64,000 bases of DNA from Cherax quadricarinatus. Lineage: Eukaryota > Arthropoda > Malacostraca > Decapoda > Parastacidae. A program made the translations under genes and the position numbers. The notes beneath the pieces were generated by a model. The model ran no database searches and was not told where the DNA came from. It saw nothing but the letters and a program-made list of their open reading frames with translations. The stretch's first letter is position 1; each line of letters opens with the position of its first letter. Shown piece by piece: positions 32,301 through 37,588 of this stretch. The stretch covers positions 45,608,080 to 45,672,079 of the forward strand of contig NC_091300.1 in assembly GCF_038502225.1 (NCBI RefSeq), in the 5' to 3' direction.

Positions 32301-34188
32301 TCCTTGAGAGTGTGTTTCACTCATCTTCAAGTTGTATTTGTAAATTTATCCTTTTTTAACACACTGGCCATCTCCCACCAAGGAAGGGTTTGTAGTTTTA
32401 GTAAATTAAGTTTATCAAGACACGAGTGGAGAATGTGTATTGTACCATGGAAGACACCTTATTACTGTCATTATAACCAATACTATAGAATCAAAACATT
32501 ATTCCTAATGGAAATAAGTCACTGACTTTTTTTTGTGGGGTTATCCTAGGTTATTTACAATATGTATGACAACCGTACTGATGTGTACCTGAGCCTATAT
32601 AAACTTACACTCCCAGGATGTATTCAATTCAATTCAAGTTTCTTCTCTATAAGGGTTACAATGTGGGGTTTACAGGTTTTGGGTATTGTGTGGTTTATAT
32701 GTTATAAAATACTAATTACAGAGGGGGCCACTAGGACACCTAGCATGGCTAGGCATTTCGAGCAGACTTAGATTAATTCTTAACATTAAATCCTTACAGA
32801 TTATGGTATTAAGGCTAAGTGACTACATCATAATTTGTGAATTTAGCAATGTGAATGTTTTTGTTTTGGCACAATACAAAGTGTCTATATTGGAGTATCA
32901 TAGGCAAACTTATGACTAGTTAGGATTTATTATTTTAAGATTAAGATTAGTATTTCTGTGTTTATAGTCAGTGGGTGAGTGAGTGTAATTTTGAACCACC
33001 AGGTGGTTATCATGTAGTTAGTTGTCGGGGTGTATCAGGGAGATAAGATGTTTTCTAACTGTAGTTTTGAAAGTGATGAATGTGTCTGCAGTTCTAGAGC
33101 TTTCAGGTAGGGTGTTCCAGATTTTAGGTCCTTTGAAATACATTGAATTTTTGTAAAGGTTTAGTCGGACACGGGGAATGTCATAGAGATGTTTGTGTCC
33201 GGTGTTATGCCTGTGGATCCTGTCACAACTATCAAGAAAGCGTTTTAGGTCAAGGTTAATATTGGAATTTAAGGTCCTGTAGATAAAGATTGCACAGTAG
33301 TAAGTGTGGATGTTCTGAACAGGGAGTAAGTTTAGATCTATGAAGAGTGGGGGGGGGGGGTTGCCAGGGATGGGATTTAGTGATTATTCTTACTGCGGCT
33401 TTTTGTTGGGTTATTATTGGCTTTAAGTGTGTTGCTGCAGTTGAACCCCAAGCACAGATAGCATACGTGAGGTATGGATATATAAGTGAATGGTATAGTG
33501 TGAGAAGGGCAGTTTGCAGTACGTAGTATCATATCTTAGAGAGGATCCCCACCGTTTTGGATACTTTTTTTATGTGTTGGATAAGGGTGTTGAAATTTAG
33601 GTTGTTGTCGAGGTTGTCCATATATATTTCGTCCTCGTAAATGAATGTGAAAATTTGTGTAATTCTCATATATAATATAAATCTAAGCTTCAGCAATGCT
33701 TTCATATATTATAAAAATATAACTAGGATAGCACAATATGAATGTAAGTCACTTTTGACTTTTTCTGGGGTTATCCTTGGTAATTTACACACATGCTAAA
33801 CTATGTACAATTATACTTATTTGTATTTATACATAAATAACCCTACTTACAATACGACATTTTCAATGGGGCTTCAGTCAAATCCATTGGTGTTGAGTAA
33901 CCTTGTGATCAGCTTATAACTTTCATTCCACTCAACAGCTATCATTGCTACACAATATTAATTTCGAGGTCCTACTGCATGTTAAGTTCATGAAGATGAA
34001 CAATCATCGGTGTTATTCTGGTACAAGTCTTACCTATACTTGTAGTTGAAGTTGCCTTCGTGAAACTCCCGCAGGAACTCTCTAAACTTCTTCTTCACAG
34101 CTTGAAGATTAACTTGATTCTGATCGTTCTGCTCTTCCGTGGAGAAGTTATCAGAGAAGAAGATACCAGGGTCATCAAAGCCTTCCAT
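623..34188 (-). CDS. MCM5: MCM5 DNA replication licensing helicase subunit, N-terminal exons 1-6 (partial)
   Basis: Minichromosome maintenance protein 5 is one of six subunits of the nuclear MCM2-7 replicative helicase. Six exons read on the minus strand: 34034-34188, 28090-28216, 27746-27874, 17938-18110, 17652-17807 and 623-704. All introns have GT-AG ends and the phases join exactly to give 274 codons. Recognisable MCM5 landmarks are the start [13 protein letters not shown], the [11 protein letters not shown] block, the zinc-binding cysteines CRSC with RKCNT and KCP further on, [10 protein letters not shown], and [17 protein letters not shown]. The family is about 730 residues long, so the AAA+ ATPase half lies beyond position 1. 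Introns 1, 3 and 5 carry nearly all the transposons; introns 2 and 4 are short. No stop or frameshift was seen in the exons, so this is an intact host gene and not a pseudogene. Confidence 0.96.
920..1425 (-). mobile_element. RTE-A LINE, old 3' fragment
   Basis: The reverse strand carries the C-terminal tail of the RTE reading frame (1168-1359; RPRKGW-like and [14 protein letters not shown] motifs) followed by the 3' UTR and the conserved end (complement of CCCACCAAGGCAG at 938-950). It matches the 3' end of the intact RTE-A copy at 7863-11445 with many substitutions, so it is 5'-truncated and old. Confidence 0.85.
1553..1942 (+). mobile_element. RTE 5' UTR fragment
   Basis: Starts with the RTE head GTAGGTTGGTAGACAGCAAC and runs through the untranslated leader, including GGAAGTGGAACAGAATTCTTCC and GTAAGAGGCGACTAATATGCC. 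It stops before any coding sequence and abuts a second RTE head at 1949. The same leader precedes the reading frames at 11021 (minus) and 18498 (plus). It is either the front of a deletion derivative or a truncated copy. Confidence 0.75.
1947..2937 (+). mobile_element. RTE-B internally deleted copy (leader plus C-terminus)
   Basis: An RTE leader (1947-2132) runs into a (TA)n tract (2133-2160). It then joins the last roughly 125 codons of the RTE-B reading frame (about 2199-2578, with [12 protein letters not shown] and GRPRKGW) and a full 3' UTR ending in CCTCGGTGGGAGACG, poly(A) and (AT)n. The endonuclease and the reverse transcriptase core are absent. The structure is that of a short internally deleted derivative able to be copied by an autonomous RTE. 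Confidence 0.8.
2940..4109 (+). mobile_element. Tigger (pogo) element, non-autonomous, copy 1
   Basis: Ends are CAGTGGACCCCCGCATAACG at the left and the complement of CAGTGGACCCCCGGTTAACG at the right. They are flanked by TA on both sides (2938-2939, 4110-4111), as expected for Tc1/mariner-pogo insertion. The interior encodes only DNA-binding parts of a Tigger transposase. It sits in the (TA)n between two RTE tails that face each other. Confidence 0.9.
3210..3860 (+). pseudogene. Tigger transposase DNA-binding remnant
   Basis: The first frame (3210-3614, starting at ATG) encodes a CENP-B-type helix-turn-helix with [11 protein letters not shown] and [15 protein letters not shown], then alanine runs from GCT repeats. 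It then reads into a piece of SINE and stops. A second frame (3636-3860) has the second CENP-B-like DNA-binding module ([16 protein letters not shown]). The catalytic DDE domain is missing, so no active transposase can be made; mobilisation in trans is inferred. Confidence 0.8.
4112..7841 (-). mobile_element. RTE-B LINE, nearly full length
   Basis: Read on the minus strand: the leader begins at about 7841 (complement of GTTGGTAGACAGCAACCACC), followed by an interrupted reading frame to 4507. The 3' UTR ends with CCTCGGTGGGAGACGGCCG and a poly(A)/(TA)n tail. Only two frame disruptions were seen, so the copy is moderately young. It is chained through a (TA)n tract (7842-7862) to the 3' end of the next RTE. 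Confidence 0.88.
4507..7427 (-). pseudogene. RTE-B endonuclease-reverse transcriptase, two frameshifts
   Basis: Three consecutive frames (6882-7427, 5564-6916, 4507-5577) together cover a single RTE polyprotein. In order: AP-endonuclease ([32 protein letters not shown]), linker with SDWWNDEVK, reverse transcriptase ([50 protein letters not shown]) and a C-terminal region with [10 protein letters not shown] and [10 protein letters not shown] 2-base deletion near 5570 and a shift near 6900 break the frame. Other catalytic motifs look intact. The beginning is not marked by an ATG: the frame is open upstream of position 7427. Confidence 0.88.
7863..11445 (-). mobile_element. RTE-A LINE, apparently complete and intact
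   Basis: On the minus strand it runs from the head at about 11445 (complement of GGTTGGTAGACAGCAACCAC) through a 420-base leader and one uninterrupted reading frame. The 3' UTR ends in CTTGGTGGGAATCGGCCGG with a short A/T tail. (TA)n tracts lie at both ends. Its product is nearly identical to that of the copy at 18221-22127, which points to recent activity. Confidence 0.9.
8115..11021 (-). CDS. RTE-A polyprotein: AP-endonuclease and reverse transcriptase
   Basis: About 968 codons without a stop. It would nick target DNA and copy the element's RNA at the nick. The N-terminal endonuclease has [19 protein letters not shown] (around residue 134) and [20 protein letters not shown] with a following SDH. 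The reverse transcriptase has [39 protein letters not shown] and [11 protein letters not shown] (around 713). The C-terminus carries [22 protein letters not shown] and GRGRPRKGW, a pattern of the RTE clade. Position 11021 is a GTG codon within an open frame, and the nearest clear in-frame ATG is slightly downstream (KKQMIADV), so the true start is unsettled. The gene lies in MCM5 intron 5, sense to MCM5. Confidence 0.88.
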   Translation of the reverse strand: MRGCSADDKKQMIADVMNEKKLDVLALSETKLKGVGEFQWGEINGIKSGVSERVRAKEGVAVMLNDQLWKEKREYECVNSRIMWIKVKVGCEKWVIISVYAPGEERNAEERERFWEMLSECIGAFEPSERVIVVGDLNAKVGETFREGVVGKFGVPGVNDNGSPLIELCIERGLVIGNTYFKKKRINKYTRYDVGRNDCSLLDYVLIDKRLLSRLQDVHVYRGATDISDHFLVVATLRVKGRWDTRRIEASGKREVKVYKLKEEAVRVRYKQLLEDRWANESIGNGVEEVWGRFKNVVLECSAEVCGYRKVGAGGKRSDWWNDDVKRVVREKKLAYEKFLQSRSDARREEYMEKKREVKRVVKQCKKRANERVGEMLSTNFVENKKKFWSEINKLRKPREQMDLSVKNRRGELLNGELEVLGRWKEYFEELLNVDEDREAVISCIGQGGITSCMSEEEPVVSVGEVREAVGKMKGGKAAGIDGIKIEMLKAGGDIVLEWLVQLFNKCMEEGKVPRDWQRACIVPLYKGKGDKRECKNYRGISLLSVPGKVYGRVIIERIKSKTENRIADEQGGFRKGRGCVDQVFTVKHISEQYLDKAKEVFVAFMDLEKAYDRVDRGAMWQMLQVYGVGGRLLKAVKSFYEDSEAQVRVCRKEGNFFPVKVGLRQGCVMSPWLFNIFIDGVVREVNARVLARGVELKDKESHTKWELSQLLFADDTVLLGDSEEKLQRLVDEFGRVCKRRKLKVNTGKSKVMRITKRLGDERLNIRLEGESMEEVNVFRYLGVDVSADGSMKDEVNHRIDEGKRVSGALRSLWRQRTLSLEAKRGMYESIVLPTLLYGCEAWVMNVAARRRLEAVEMSCLRAMCGVNIMQRIRSLEVRRRCGITKTVVQRAEEGLLRWFGHVERMERNRMTSRVYQSVVEGRRGRGRPRKGWREGVKEVLCARGLDFQQACVSVFDRSEWRQMVFNT
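11446..11557. repeat. (TA)n / TATC-rich microsatellite between two RTE copies
   Basis: Alternating TA interrupted by TATC, TACA and TATACC units. It separates the 5' end of the minus-strand RTE-A from the truncated 5' end of a plus-strand RTE-B. Similar tracts adjoin RTE ends at 2133-2160, 2924-2939, 4110-4132 and 7842-7862. Confidence 0.9.
11558..14142 (+). pseudogene. RTE-B endonuclease-reverse transcriptase remnant
   Basis: Coding fragments at 11558-12543, 12491-12925, 13095-13364, 13386-13964 and 13858-14142 cover the distal endonuclease, linker, reverse transcriptase and C-terminus. Breaks are a 2-base deletion near 12488, the MITE at 12908, a CAG to TAG stop just before the FADD motif (near 13362) and a 1-base insertion near 13905. 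The RT motifs [19 protein letters not shown] and FADDTVLMG are still legible. It cannot make a functional protein. Confidence 0.87.
12908..13110. mobile_element. Tigger-type MITE, 203 bases
   Basis: Terminal inverted repeats CAGTGGACCCCCGGTTAACG and the complement of CAGTGGACCCCCGCATAACG, flanked by TA (12906-12907 and 13111-13112). It has no coding capacity. It interrupts the RTE-B frame between MLQV and YGIGGK codons. The termini match the larger Tigger copies at 2940 and 24073, which are the likely relatives. Confidence 0.93.
14259..17085 (-). mobile_element. piggyBac transposon, complete
   Basis: 2827 bases flanked by TTAA on both sides (14255-14258, 17086-17089). The termini begin CCCTTCATCG (left) and CCCTTTGTCG (right, complement). 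The target is the RTE-B 3' UTR: removing the element and one TTAA gives the same sequence as the uninterrupted copy at 2690. It contains one intact transposase gene on the minus strand. Confidence 0.95.
14674..16816 (-). CDS. piggyBac transposase, two exons (16811-16816 and 14674-16545)
   Basis: Catalyses cut-and-paste transposition at TTAA. The long exon (14674-16545) contains no ATG before about codon 50, but starts after a good acceptor (TTGTCCTTCCAG). A short exon ATGTCG at 16811-16816 is followed by the donor GTAAGTACTG and joins in frame, giving about 625 residues. An acidic N-terminal part leads to the DDE/D core with Asp in [11 protein letters not shown] (about 251), YADNFFSS (about 341) and [11 protein letters not shown] (about 455). 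A C-terminal cysteine-rich domain reads CKYC...CSVC...C...C...H, as in active piggyBac enzymes. The intron call is an inference. No disabling mutation was seen. Confidence 0.9.
17340..17651 (-). other. MCM5 intron 5, exon-5-proximal part
   Basis: About 310 bases of AT-rich sequence between the (GA)n tail of the RTE-B copy and the exon 5 donor. No repeat family or gene was recognised. Confidence 0.5.
17652..17807 (-). CDS. MCM5: MCM5 exon 5
   Basis: 156 bases. Encodes [14 protein letters not shown] and [10 protein letters not shown], including the last zinc-site cysteine. The donor is GTTTGT and the acceptor AG is at 17808-17809. It begins and ends with split codons that fit exons 4 and 6. 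Confidence 0.95.
17938..18110 (-). CDS. MCM5: MCM5 exon 4
   Basis: 173 bases. Encodes [21 protein letters not shown] and [12 protein letters not shown], the zinc-binding segment of the MCM N-terminal domain. Donor is GTAAGT and the acceptor follows a pyrimidine tract (TTCTTTTCCAG). The intron to exon 5 is only 130 bases. Confidence 0.95.
18498..21867 (+). pseudogene. RTE-A polyprotein interrupted by a 450-base insertion
   Basis: The frame runs open to about 20132 and resumes in frame at about 20596. Endonuclease motifs ([17 protein letters not shown]) and RT motifs ([24 protein letters not shown]) are preserved. The insertion falls in the RT domain just after YRGISLLS and is bounded by a 13-base target duplication. 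Apart from the insertion, differences from the product at 8115-11021 are a handful of substitutions, so inactivation is recent and due to this one event. Confidence 0.9.
20133..20582 (+). mobile_element. RTE short internally deleted element (leader fused to 3' end)
   Basis: About 450 bases: an RTE leader (CCCAGGGAGGTACTACCGTC to about 20500) joined directly to the RTE 3' end (GGGCCACCCCACCTCGGTGG) and a GAAA/GAAGAA tail. It is flanked by a direct repeat AAGTCTGTTGAGT (20120-20132, 20583-20595). It has no coding capacity. Keeping both ends of an RTE but none of the middle, it is best read as a non-autonomous RNA copied by RTE machinery. A second example lies at 27053-27240. Confidence 0.88.
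22128..23168. other. MCM5 intron 3, no gene recognised
   Basis: About 1 kb with short purine-rich and A-rich stretches. GTAGGTCCCCAACTTACAATG near 22133 and CCTAAGTCAGGACCACATTG near 22733 look like the worn ends of a DNA transposon, but no duplication or coding sequence supports this. Confidence 0.4.
24344..26200 (+). pseudogene. Tigger transposase remnant with alanine-rich repeat
   Basis: The frame 24344-25816 opens with the CENP-B-like helix-turn-helix ([25 protein letters not shown]). It continues through three 27-base units and 47 heptapeptide repeats (Ser-Ala-Ala-Ala-Val-Ala-Ser), then a SINE-derived tail and a stop. A second frame at 25838-26200 carries [17 protein letters not shown]. 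No DDE catalytic domain is present. The length of the open frame reflects a 21-base repeat without stops and not selection for a protein. Confidence 0.8.
24632..25618 (+). repeat. 21-base minisatellite, 47 perfect copies
   Basis: The unit GCATCGTCTGCTGCTGCTGTA repeats with exact 21-base spacing from 24632 to 25618 (987 bases = 47 units). Variant units flank it (GTACTG at 24611, GCACTG at 25619), and three 27-base GCTGCTGCTGCTGTTGTACCACCGTCA-type units precede it. No internal substitution was seen, implying very recent expansion or homogenisation. Confidence 0.97.
27053..27240 (-). mobile_element. RTE short internally deleted element, older copy
   Basis: On the minus strand, leader sequence (complement of TATACAGGAGAAGGGGTTAC and GGAAGAATTCTATTCC) is joined within about 40 bases to the RTE 3' end (complement of AACCGGCCACATCCCACCG) and a poly(A) tail. 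It is the same leader-to-tail fusion as at 20133-20582, more diverged and 5'-truncated. Confidence 0.75.
27241..27745 (-). other. MCM5 intron 3, exon-3-proximal part
   Basis: About 500 bases of AT-rich sequence with no recognised repeat family or gene. It ends at the exon 3 donor (GTTTGT, minus strand). Confidence 0.5.
27746..27874 (-). CDS. MCM5: MCM5 exon 3
   Basis: 129 bases, phase 0 on both sides. Encodes [17 protein letters not shown] and [10 protein letters not shown], closely matching the A-domain segment of known MCM5 proteins. Confidence 0.95.
28090..28216 (-). CDS. MCM5: MCM5 exon 2
   Basis: 127 bases. Encodes [19 protein letters not shown] and [11 protein letters not shown]. Donor is GTGAGT and acceptor CTTTAG. 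The first base completes the Arg codon begun in exon 1. The intron to exon 3 is 215 bases. Confidence 0.95.
28217..28760 (-). other. MCM5 intron 1, exon-2-proximal part
   Basis: About 540 bases of AT-rich intronic sequence in which no transposon or gene was recognised. Confidence 0.5.
28765..28973. mobile_element. piggyBac-type MITE, 209 bases
   Basis: Perfect 16-base inverted termini CCCGTAAACGGTCCAA flanked by TTAA (28761-28764, 28974-28977). The interior is AT-rich with repeated AAAAAAGTAGAT motifs on both strands and has no coding capacity. Confidence 0.92.
29391..31867 (-). pseudogene. CCCH-type LINE reverse transcriptase remnant
   Basis: Frames 30551-31663 and 29391-30641 cover most of the polyprotein. 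About 37 bases are missing near 30573 compared with the copy at 48906, deleting RT motif A (YTDFAKAFDK) and shifting the frame. The FADD motif reads FAGD, a loss of a catalytic aspartate. It is dead. Confidence 0.88.
31735..31988. repeat. Perfect inverted repeat, 121-base arms, 12-base spacer
   Basis: Arms 31735-31855 and 31868-31988 are exact reverse complements; the spacer 31856-31867 is ordinary LINE sequence. Both arms encode the same endonuclease segment in opposite directions. It forms a strong hairpin in MCM5 intron 1. Confidence 0.98.
32101..32518. other. MCM5 intron 1, mostly unassigned
   Basis: No gene was seen. A scrap of RTE 3' end (AACACACTGGCCATCTCCCA, complement orientation) lies at about 32359-32390. 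Confidence 0.5.
32519..32612 (+). repeat. LINE/SINE 3'-end module
   Basis: Contains GACTTT-T-rich-GGGGTTATCCTAGG followed by a 60-base tail ending in AAACTTAC. A second example in the same orientation is at about 33750-33850, and a third with a (TTAC)n tail is at 34454-34556 on the opposite strand. Confidence 0.6.
32620..33640 (-). pseudogene. L2/CR1-like LINE, old 3' half
   Basis: Read on the minus strand, this degenerate sequence resembles the C-terminal RT region of the intact element at 42653-45607: complements of GGGGTTCAACTGCAGCAACAC (CAWGS-type codons), CAACAAAAAGCCGCAGTAAG (QQKAAVR) and CCAGATTTTAGGTCCTTTGAA (FKGPKIW). A G-run at 33349-33360 and many shifts break the frame. A tail of ATTCAATTCAA near 32625 fits an L2-type end. 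Confidence 0.7.
34034..34188 (-). CDS. MCM5: MCM5 exon 1 with start codon
   Basis: 155 bases from ATG (34186-34188, complement of CAT). It encodes [15 protein letters not shown], a start shared with known MCM5 proteins, through [17 protein letters not shown] and ends in a split Arg codon before donor GTAAGA. The start is chosen by similarity to other MCM5 proteins. Confidence 0.96.
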
Positions 34189-34249
34189 GGTGGGTCAAAC
34201 AGAGGAGGACTCACAGTAACACCTGACACACACACACCACAACAACAAC

Positions 34250-34305
34250 AATATACTTGGCGGGAAATGTTTTCCCGCGAAAAATATTGAGCATGCGCAG
34301 TAGCG
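34250..34305 (-). promoter_or_regulatory. Putative MCM5 core promoter with E2F-like and NRF-1-like sites
   Basis: About 70-110 bases upstream of the ATG lie TTGGCGGGAAA (34257-34267) and TTTTCCCGCGAAAA (34270-34283), both close to the E2F consensus. GCATGCGCA (34291-34299) resembles an NRF-1 half site. E2F control of MCM genes is well established in animals; assignment here rests on motifs and position only. No TATA box is evident. Confidence 0.7.
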
Positions 34306-34457
34306 CTGCAGACGACGCTGGTGTAGGGTTTTTGATCCCAGGTAGTGATGCTCACCCACCTTCCTGCAGACGACGTTGGTGTCGGGTTCTTGATCACAGG
34401 AAATTGAGTTAACTCACCTTCCTGCAGATGATACTGGCGTAGGGTTCTTGATCCCAG
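34306..34457. repeat. 58-base tandem repeat upstream of MCM5
   Basis: Units start at 34306, 34364 and 34422, each beginning CTGCAGA and carrying GGGTTYTTGATC. The third unit is cut after about 32 bases by the tail of a LINE fragment. The units differ by several substitutions, so the repeat is not recent. Confidence 0.9.
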
Positions 34458-35321
34458 TAAGTAAGTAAGTTTATTCAGGTATACACAAATAGTTACATAG
34501 AATTATCATACATAGCAGCATATGTGTAGAGAACCTAGGATAACCCAAAAAAGTCAGACAGAGTGACTTATTTCCATTGGGGTCCTTTTACCTTATTATT
34601 ATAATATAAAGGTTATAATATTTTCTTATTATTCTACAATTAAGATAACATCTTATTATCATACTAAAAAGACTACTACACGAGGGTCATTAAGACTATC
34701 TACAATACGAGGGTCATTACTAGGAATAAGGTAAAATTTACACGTATGTTAGCTAAAAAATAGAAAATCATTCCCCTCCCTTTCTTTAGCTACATTCATC
34801 AGACACCTTTTGGCACTCTTCTTGAACTGGTTCATGCTATGACTGGCTTTGACATGTGCGGGTAGTCTGTTCCATTCCTTTATTGCTGTACAATAAAAGG
34901 TGTTTGAAGCCTGGCCACTGACTGTGGGTACTACAAAGTTGTGCTCTCTACCCCTAGTACTATGATTGCTTTGGTTCCCAACCTTGACAAAATTGACAGC
35001 AAGATATTCTGGACACTGTTTGTGAGCAATTTTATAAACATGATTTAGCTTCAGTTGTTTTACTCTGTCTTCAACATTCAGCATATCCAACTGCTGTAAT
35101 TCATCCTGGCCTACATGCTCTCTTGGTCCCACAGTAAGGCCTGAGTGGTTGAGGGGAGAGGACGTGTGTGTTGAGTGAGGTCCTAGGCCTTCTATATCAG
35201 AACTGCTTATCTCACCCGACTGATAACTCATCATGCAACAAATATCGTTGGAGCGCAGCTGAATTGCTGCTGGAACTCTTATGTGTGAACTGTGACCAGT
35301 GATATACCTAGTGAAACACAA
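34454..35321 (-). pseudogene. LINE 3' fragment (C-terminal domain)
   Basis: An open stretch (34749-35321, minus) ends in a domain with VKQLKLNHVYKIAHKQCP and AIKEWNRLPAHVKASHS, typical of the C-termini of Jockey/CR1-superfamily LINE proteins. It is followed by a 3' UTR and a (TTAC)n tail at about 34454. The upstream part (35140-35321) is not recognised. RT motifs are absent, so it is a truncated copy. Confidence 0.65.
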
Positions 35322-35389
35322 ACGTTGATTTGAAGTGACTGTAGGAGGCCTACCCTCACTCCCCCTCGCCTACCTCCCCTCCTTCCTCG

Positions 35390-36836
35390 CTAACAGAACA
35401 CAGAGAGTAGTCGTCAACAGAGTAAAGTCCGAGGCAGCTACGGTGAAAAGCTCTGTTCCACAAGGCACAGTACTCGCTCCCATCTTGTTCCTCATCCTTA
35501 TATCCGACATAGACAAGGATGTCAGCCACAGCACCGTGTCTTCCTTTGCAGATGACACCCGAATCTGCATGACAGTGTCTTCCATTGCAGACACTGCAAG
35601 GCTCCAGGCGGACATCAACCAAATCTTTCAGTGGGCTGCAGAAAACAATATGAAGTTCAACGATGAGAAATTTCAATTACTCAGATATGGTAAACATGAG
35701 GAAATTAAATCGTCATCAGAGTACAAAACAAATTCTGGCCACAAAATAGAGCGAAACACAAACGTCAAAGACCTGGGAGTGATAAGATAAGATAAGATTT
35801 CGTTCGGATTTTTAACCCCGGAGGGTTAGCCACCCAGGATAACCCAAGAAAGTCAGTGCGTCATCGAGGACTGTCTAACTTATTTCCATTGGGGTCCTTA
35901 ATCTTGTCCCCCAGGATGCGACCCACACCAGTCGACTAACACCCAGGTACCTATTTGCTGCTAGGTGAACAGGACAACAGTTGTAAGGAAACGTGTCGAA
36001 ATGTTTCCACCCGCCGGGAATCGAACCCGGGCCCTCCGTGTGTGAAGCGGGAGCTTTAGCCACCAGGCCACCGGGCCACCACCAGGCCACCGGGCCACCA
36101 TGGGCGGAGGATCTCACCTTCAAGGACCATAACATTGTATCAATCGCATCTGCTAGAAAAATGACAGGATGGATAATGAGAACCTTCAAAACTAGGGAGG
36201 CCAAGCCCATGATGACACTCTTCAGGTCACTTGTTCTATCTAGGCTGGAATATTGCTGCACACTAACAGCACCTTTCAAGGCAGGTGAAATTGCCTACCT
36301 AGAAAATGTACAGAGAACTTTCACGGCGCGCATAACGGAGATAAATCACCTCAATTATTGGGAGCGCTTGAGGTTCCTAAACCTGTATTCCCTGGAACGC
36401 AGGAGGGAGAGATACATGATTATATACACCTGGAAAATCCTAGAGGGACTAGTACCGAACTTGCACACGAAAATCACTCACTACGAAAGCAAAAGACTTG
36501 GCAGACGATGCACCATCCCCCCAATGAAAAGCAGGGGTGTCACTAGCACGTTAAGAGACCATACAATAAGTGTCAGGGGCCCGAGACTGTTCAACTGCCT
36601 CCCAGCACACATAAGGGGGATTATCAACAGACCCCTGGCAGTCTTCAAGCTGACACTGGACAAGCACCTAAAGTCAGTTCCGGATCAGCCGGGCTGTGGC
36701 TCGTACGTTGGTTTGCGTGCAGCCAGCAGCAACAGCCTGGTTGATCAGGCTCTGATCCACCAGGAGGCCTGGTCACAGACCGGGCCGCGGGGGCGTTGAC
36801 CCCCGGAACTCTCTCCAGGTAAACTCCAGGTAATTT
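35390..36836 (+). pseudogene. CCCH-type LINE, 5'-truncated, interrupted by a SINE
   Basis: Starts within the RT domain ([15 protein letters not shown]), keeps SSFADDTRICM, and is broken at about 35783 by a SINE. It resumes at about 36105 ([19 protein letters not shown]) and runs to the normal C-terminus (36799) and the 3' end CTCTCCAGGTAAACTCCAGG. It lacks the endonuclease and cannot be active. Confidence 0.88.
35783..36104 (-). mobile_element. tRNA-derived SINE, most complete copy
   Basis: Read on the minus strand: a tRNA-like head with a box-A-like TGGCCTGGTGGCTAAAGC (complement near 36060) and box B GGTTCGATTCCCG (complement of 36015-36027). A body with CAGTCCTCGATGACGCACTG follows, and a short tandem tail whose plus strand reads GATAAGATAAG. 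RNA polymerase III transcription is inferred from the boxes. Confidence 0.88.
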
Positions 36837-37390
36837 GGAACTCAGCCATTCGCCTCTACTTATGGTCTAGAGGCGGTTTTTGCCAGACCACATAAATGCT
36901 TGAGTGCCCGTGTCAGTTCTCTGTGCCGCACTCCACTCATCTTACGAATATGTCTCCTGTGTGCCTACCTGCCTGCTACAATCAAATATCCAAGTGGTTG
37001 ACACGGGCTTAGCAAGCACATTCAAGCAAGCTTGAAAGCAGCACTCCAAGCTAGCCAGGACAAGCTAAGGCAGCCTGCAGTTACAGCTGTCCTGACCCCC
37101 AGCATGTCTACGTATACGTTCTACAGTGCTGCTGGCATACCAGTGTCTCCTGTAGTGGCTTAGTTAAGAACAATTTAACGAGCATTGCAGTACTAACTTT
37201 TTAAGTGGGACATGCCAGAGGTTCACCTATAAACATAGTAGGTTTGTGCTGAAGTGCATTCATCACAGAGTGAACATTCGTCTGTCATACGTGTGCTAGA
37301 AGTGTTAAGTGCTGCAGGTTTGTTGTAACTATTTGCACGAGTGGATTTCACTGACTTAGGACATTGTGCTACCATCAGTACCTACGTAGG
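36837..37390. other. Unassigned sequence left of the Gypsy break
   Basis: About 550 bases without a recognisable reading frame. If the inversion proposed for 37391-50890 is correct, this segment was formerly joined to the complement of 50741-50884, ahead of the I/Nimb-type LINE, and may be that element's leader or its flank. Confidence 0.4.
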
Positions 37391-37474
37391 CTTAAACCAG
37401 TGCTTCCATTCCTGAGCAGCCGTTGATAAGCTGGGGTCACAGTCTAGCCTCTCAGGTTTCAGTAAACGCTCCAT
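37391..37474 (-). pseudogene. Gypsy gag N-terminus (detached)
   Basis: 28 codons from an ATG 62 bases after the LTR: MERLLKPERLDCDPS and EWKHW, a typical Gypsy gag beginning. The coding stops abruptly after TTTAAG (Phe-Lys, 37391-37396). The matching continuation begins at TTTAAG 50885-50890 on the other strand, so this is one half of a split gene. Confidence 0.75.
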
Positions 37475-37517
37475 GTTGTGATGTAGTCTAGCGCAGGATC
37501 ACCACCAGGTAGCCCAG

Positions 37518-37588
37518 GATTCTATGTTCAATAAATTGTTGTGATAGAAACACAGGCCTTATCTCTAGGCTTTATTGAACATAGAATC
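37518..37588 (-). promoter_or_regulatory. Hairpin enclosing the Gypsy LTR AATAAA signal
   Basis: LTR bases 37571-37588 and leader bases 37518-37535 are perfect reverse complements (18 pairs, 35-base loop). The stem contains the AATAAA. Only an LTR followed by the leader, that is the 5' LTR, can form it. Confidence 0.8.

Noticed and set aside
34095..34397. Minus-strand open frame overlapping MCM5 exon 1
   Set aside because: It is in a different frame from the MCM5 exon and resembles nothing recognisable.
36015..36090. Genuine tRNA gene on the minus strand
   Set aside because: A and B boxes are present but the sequence continues into a SINE body and tail, and the same head recurs in other SINE copies.
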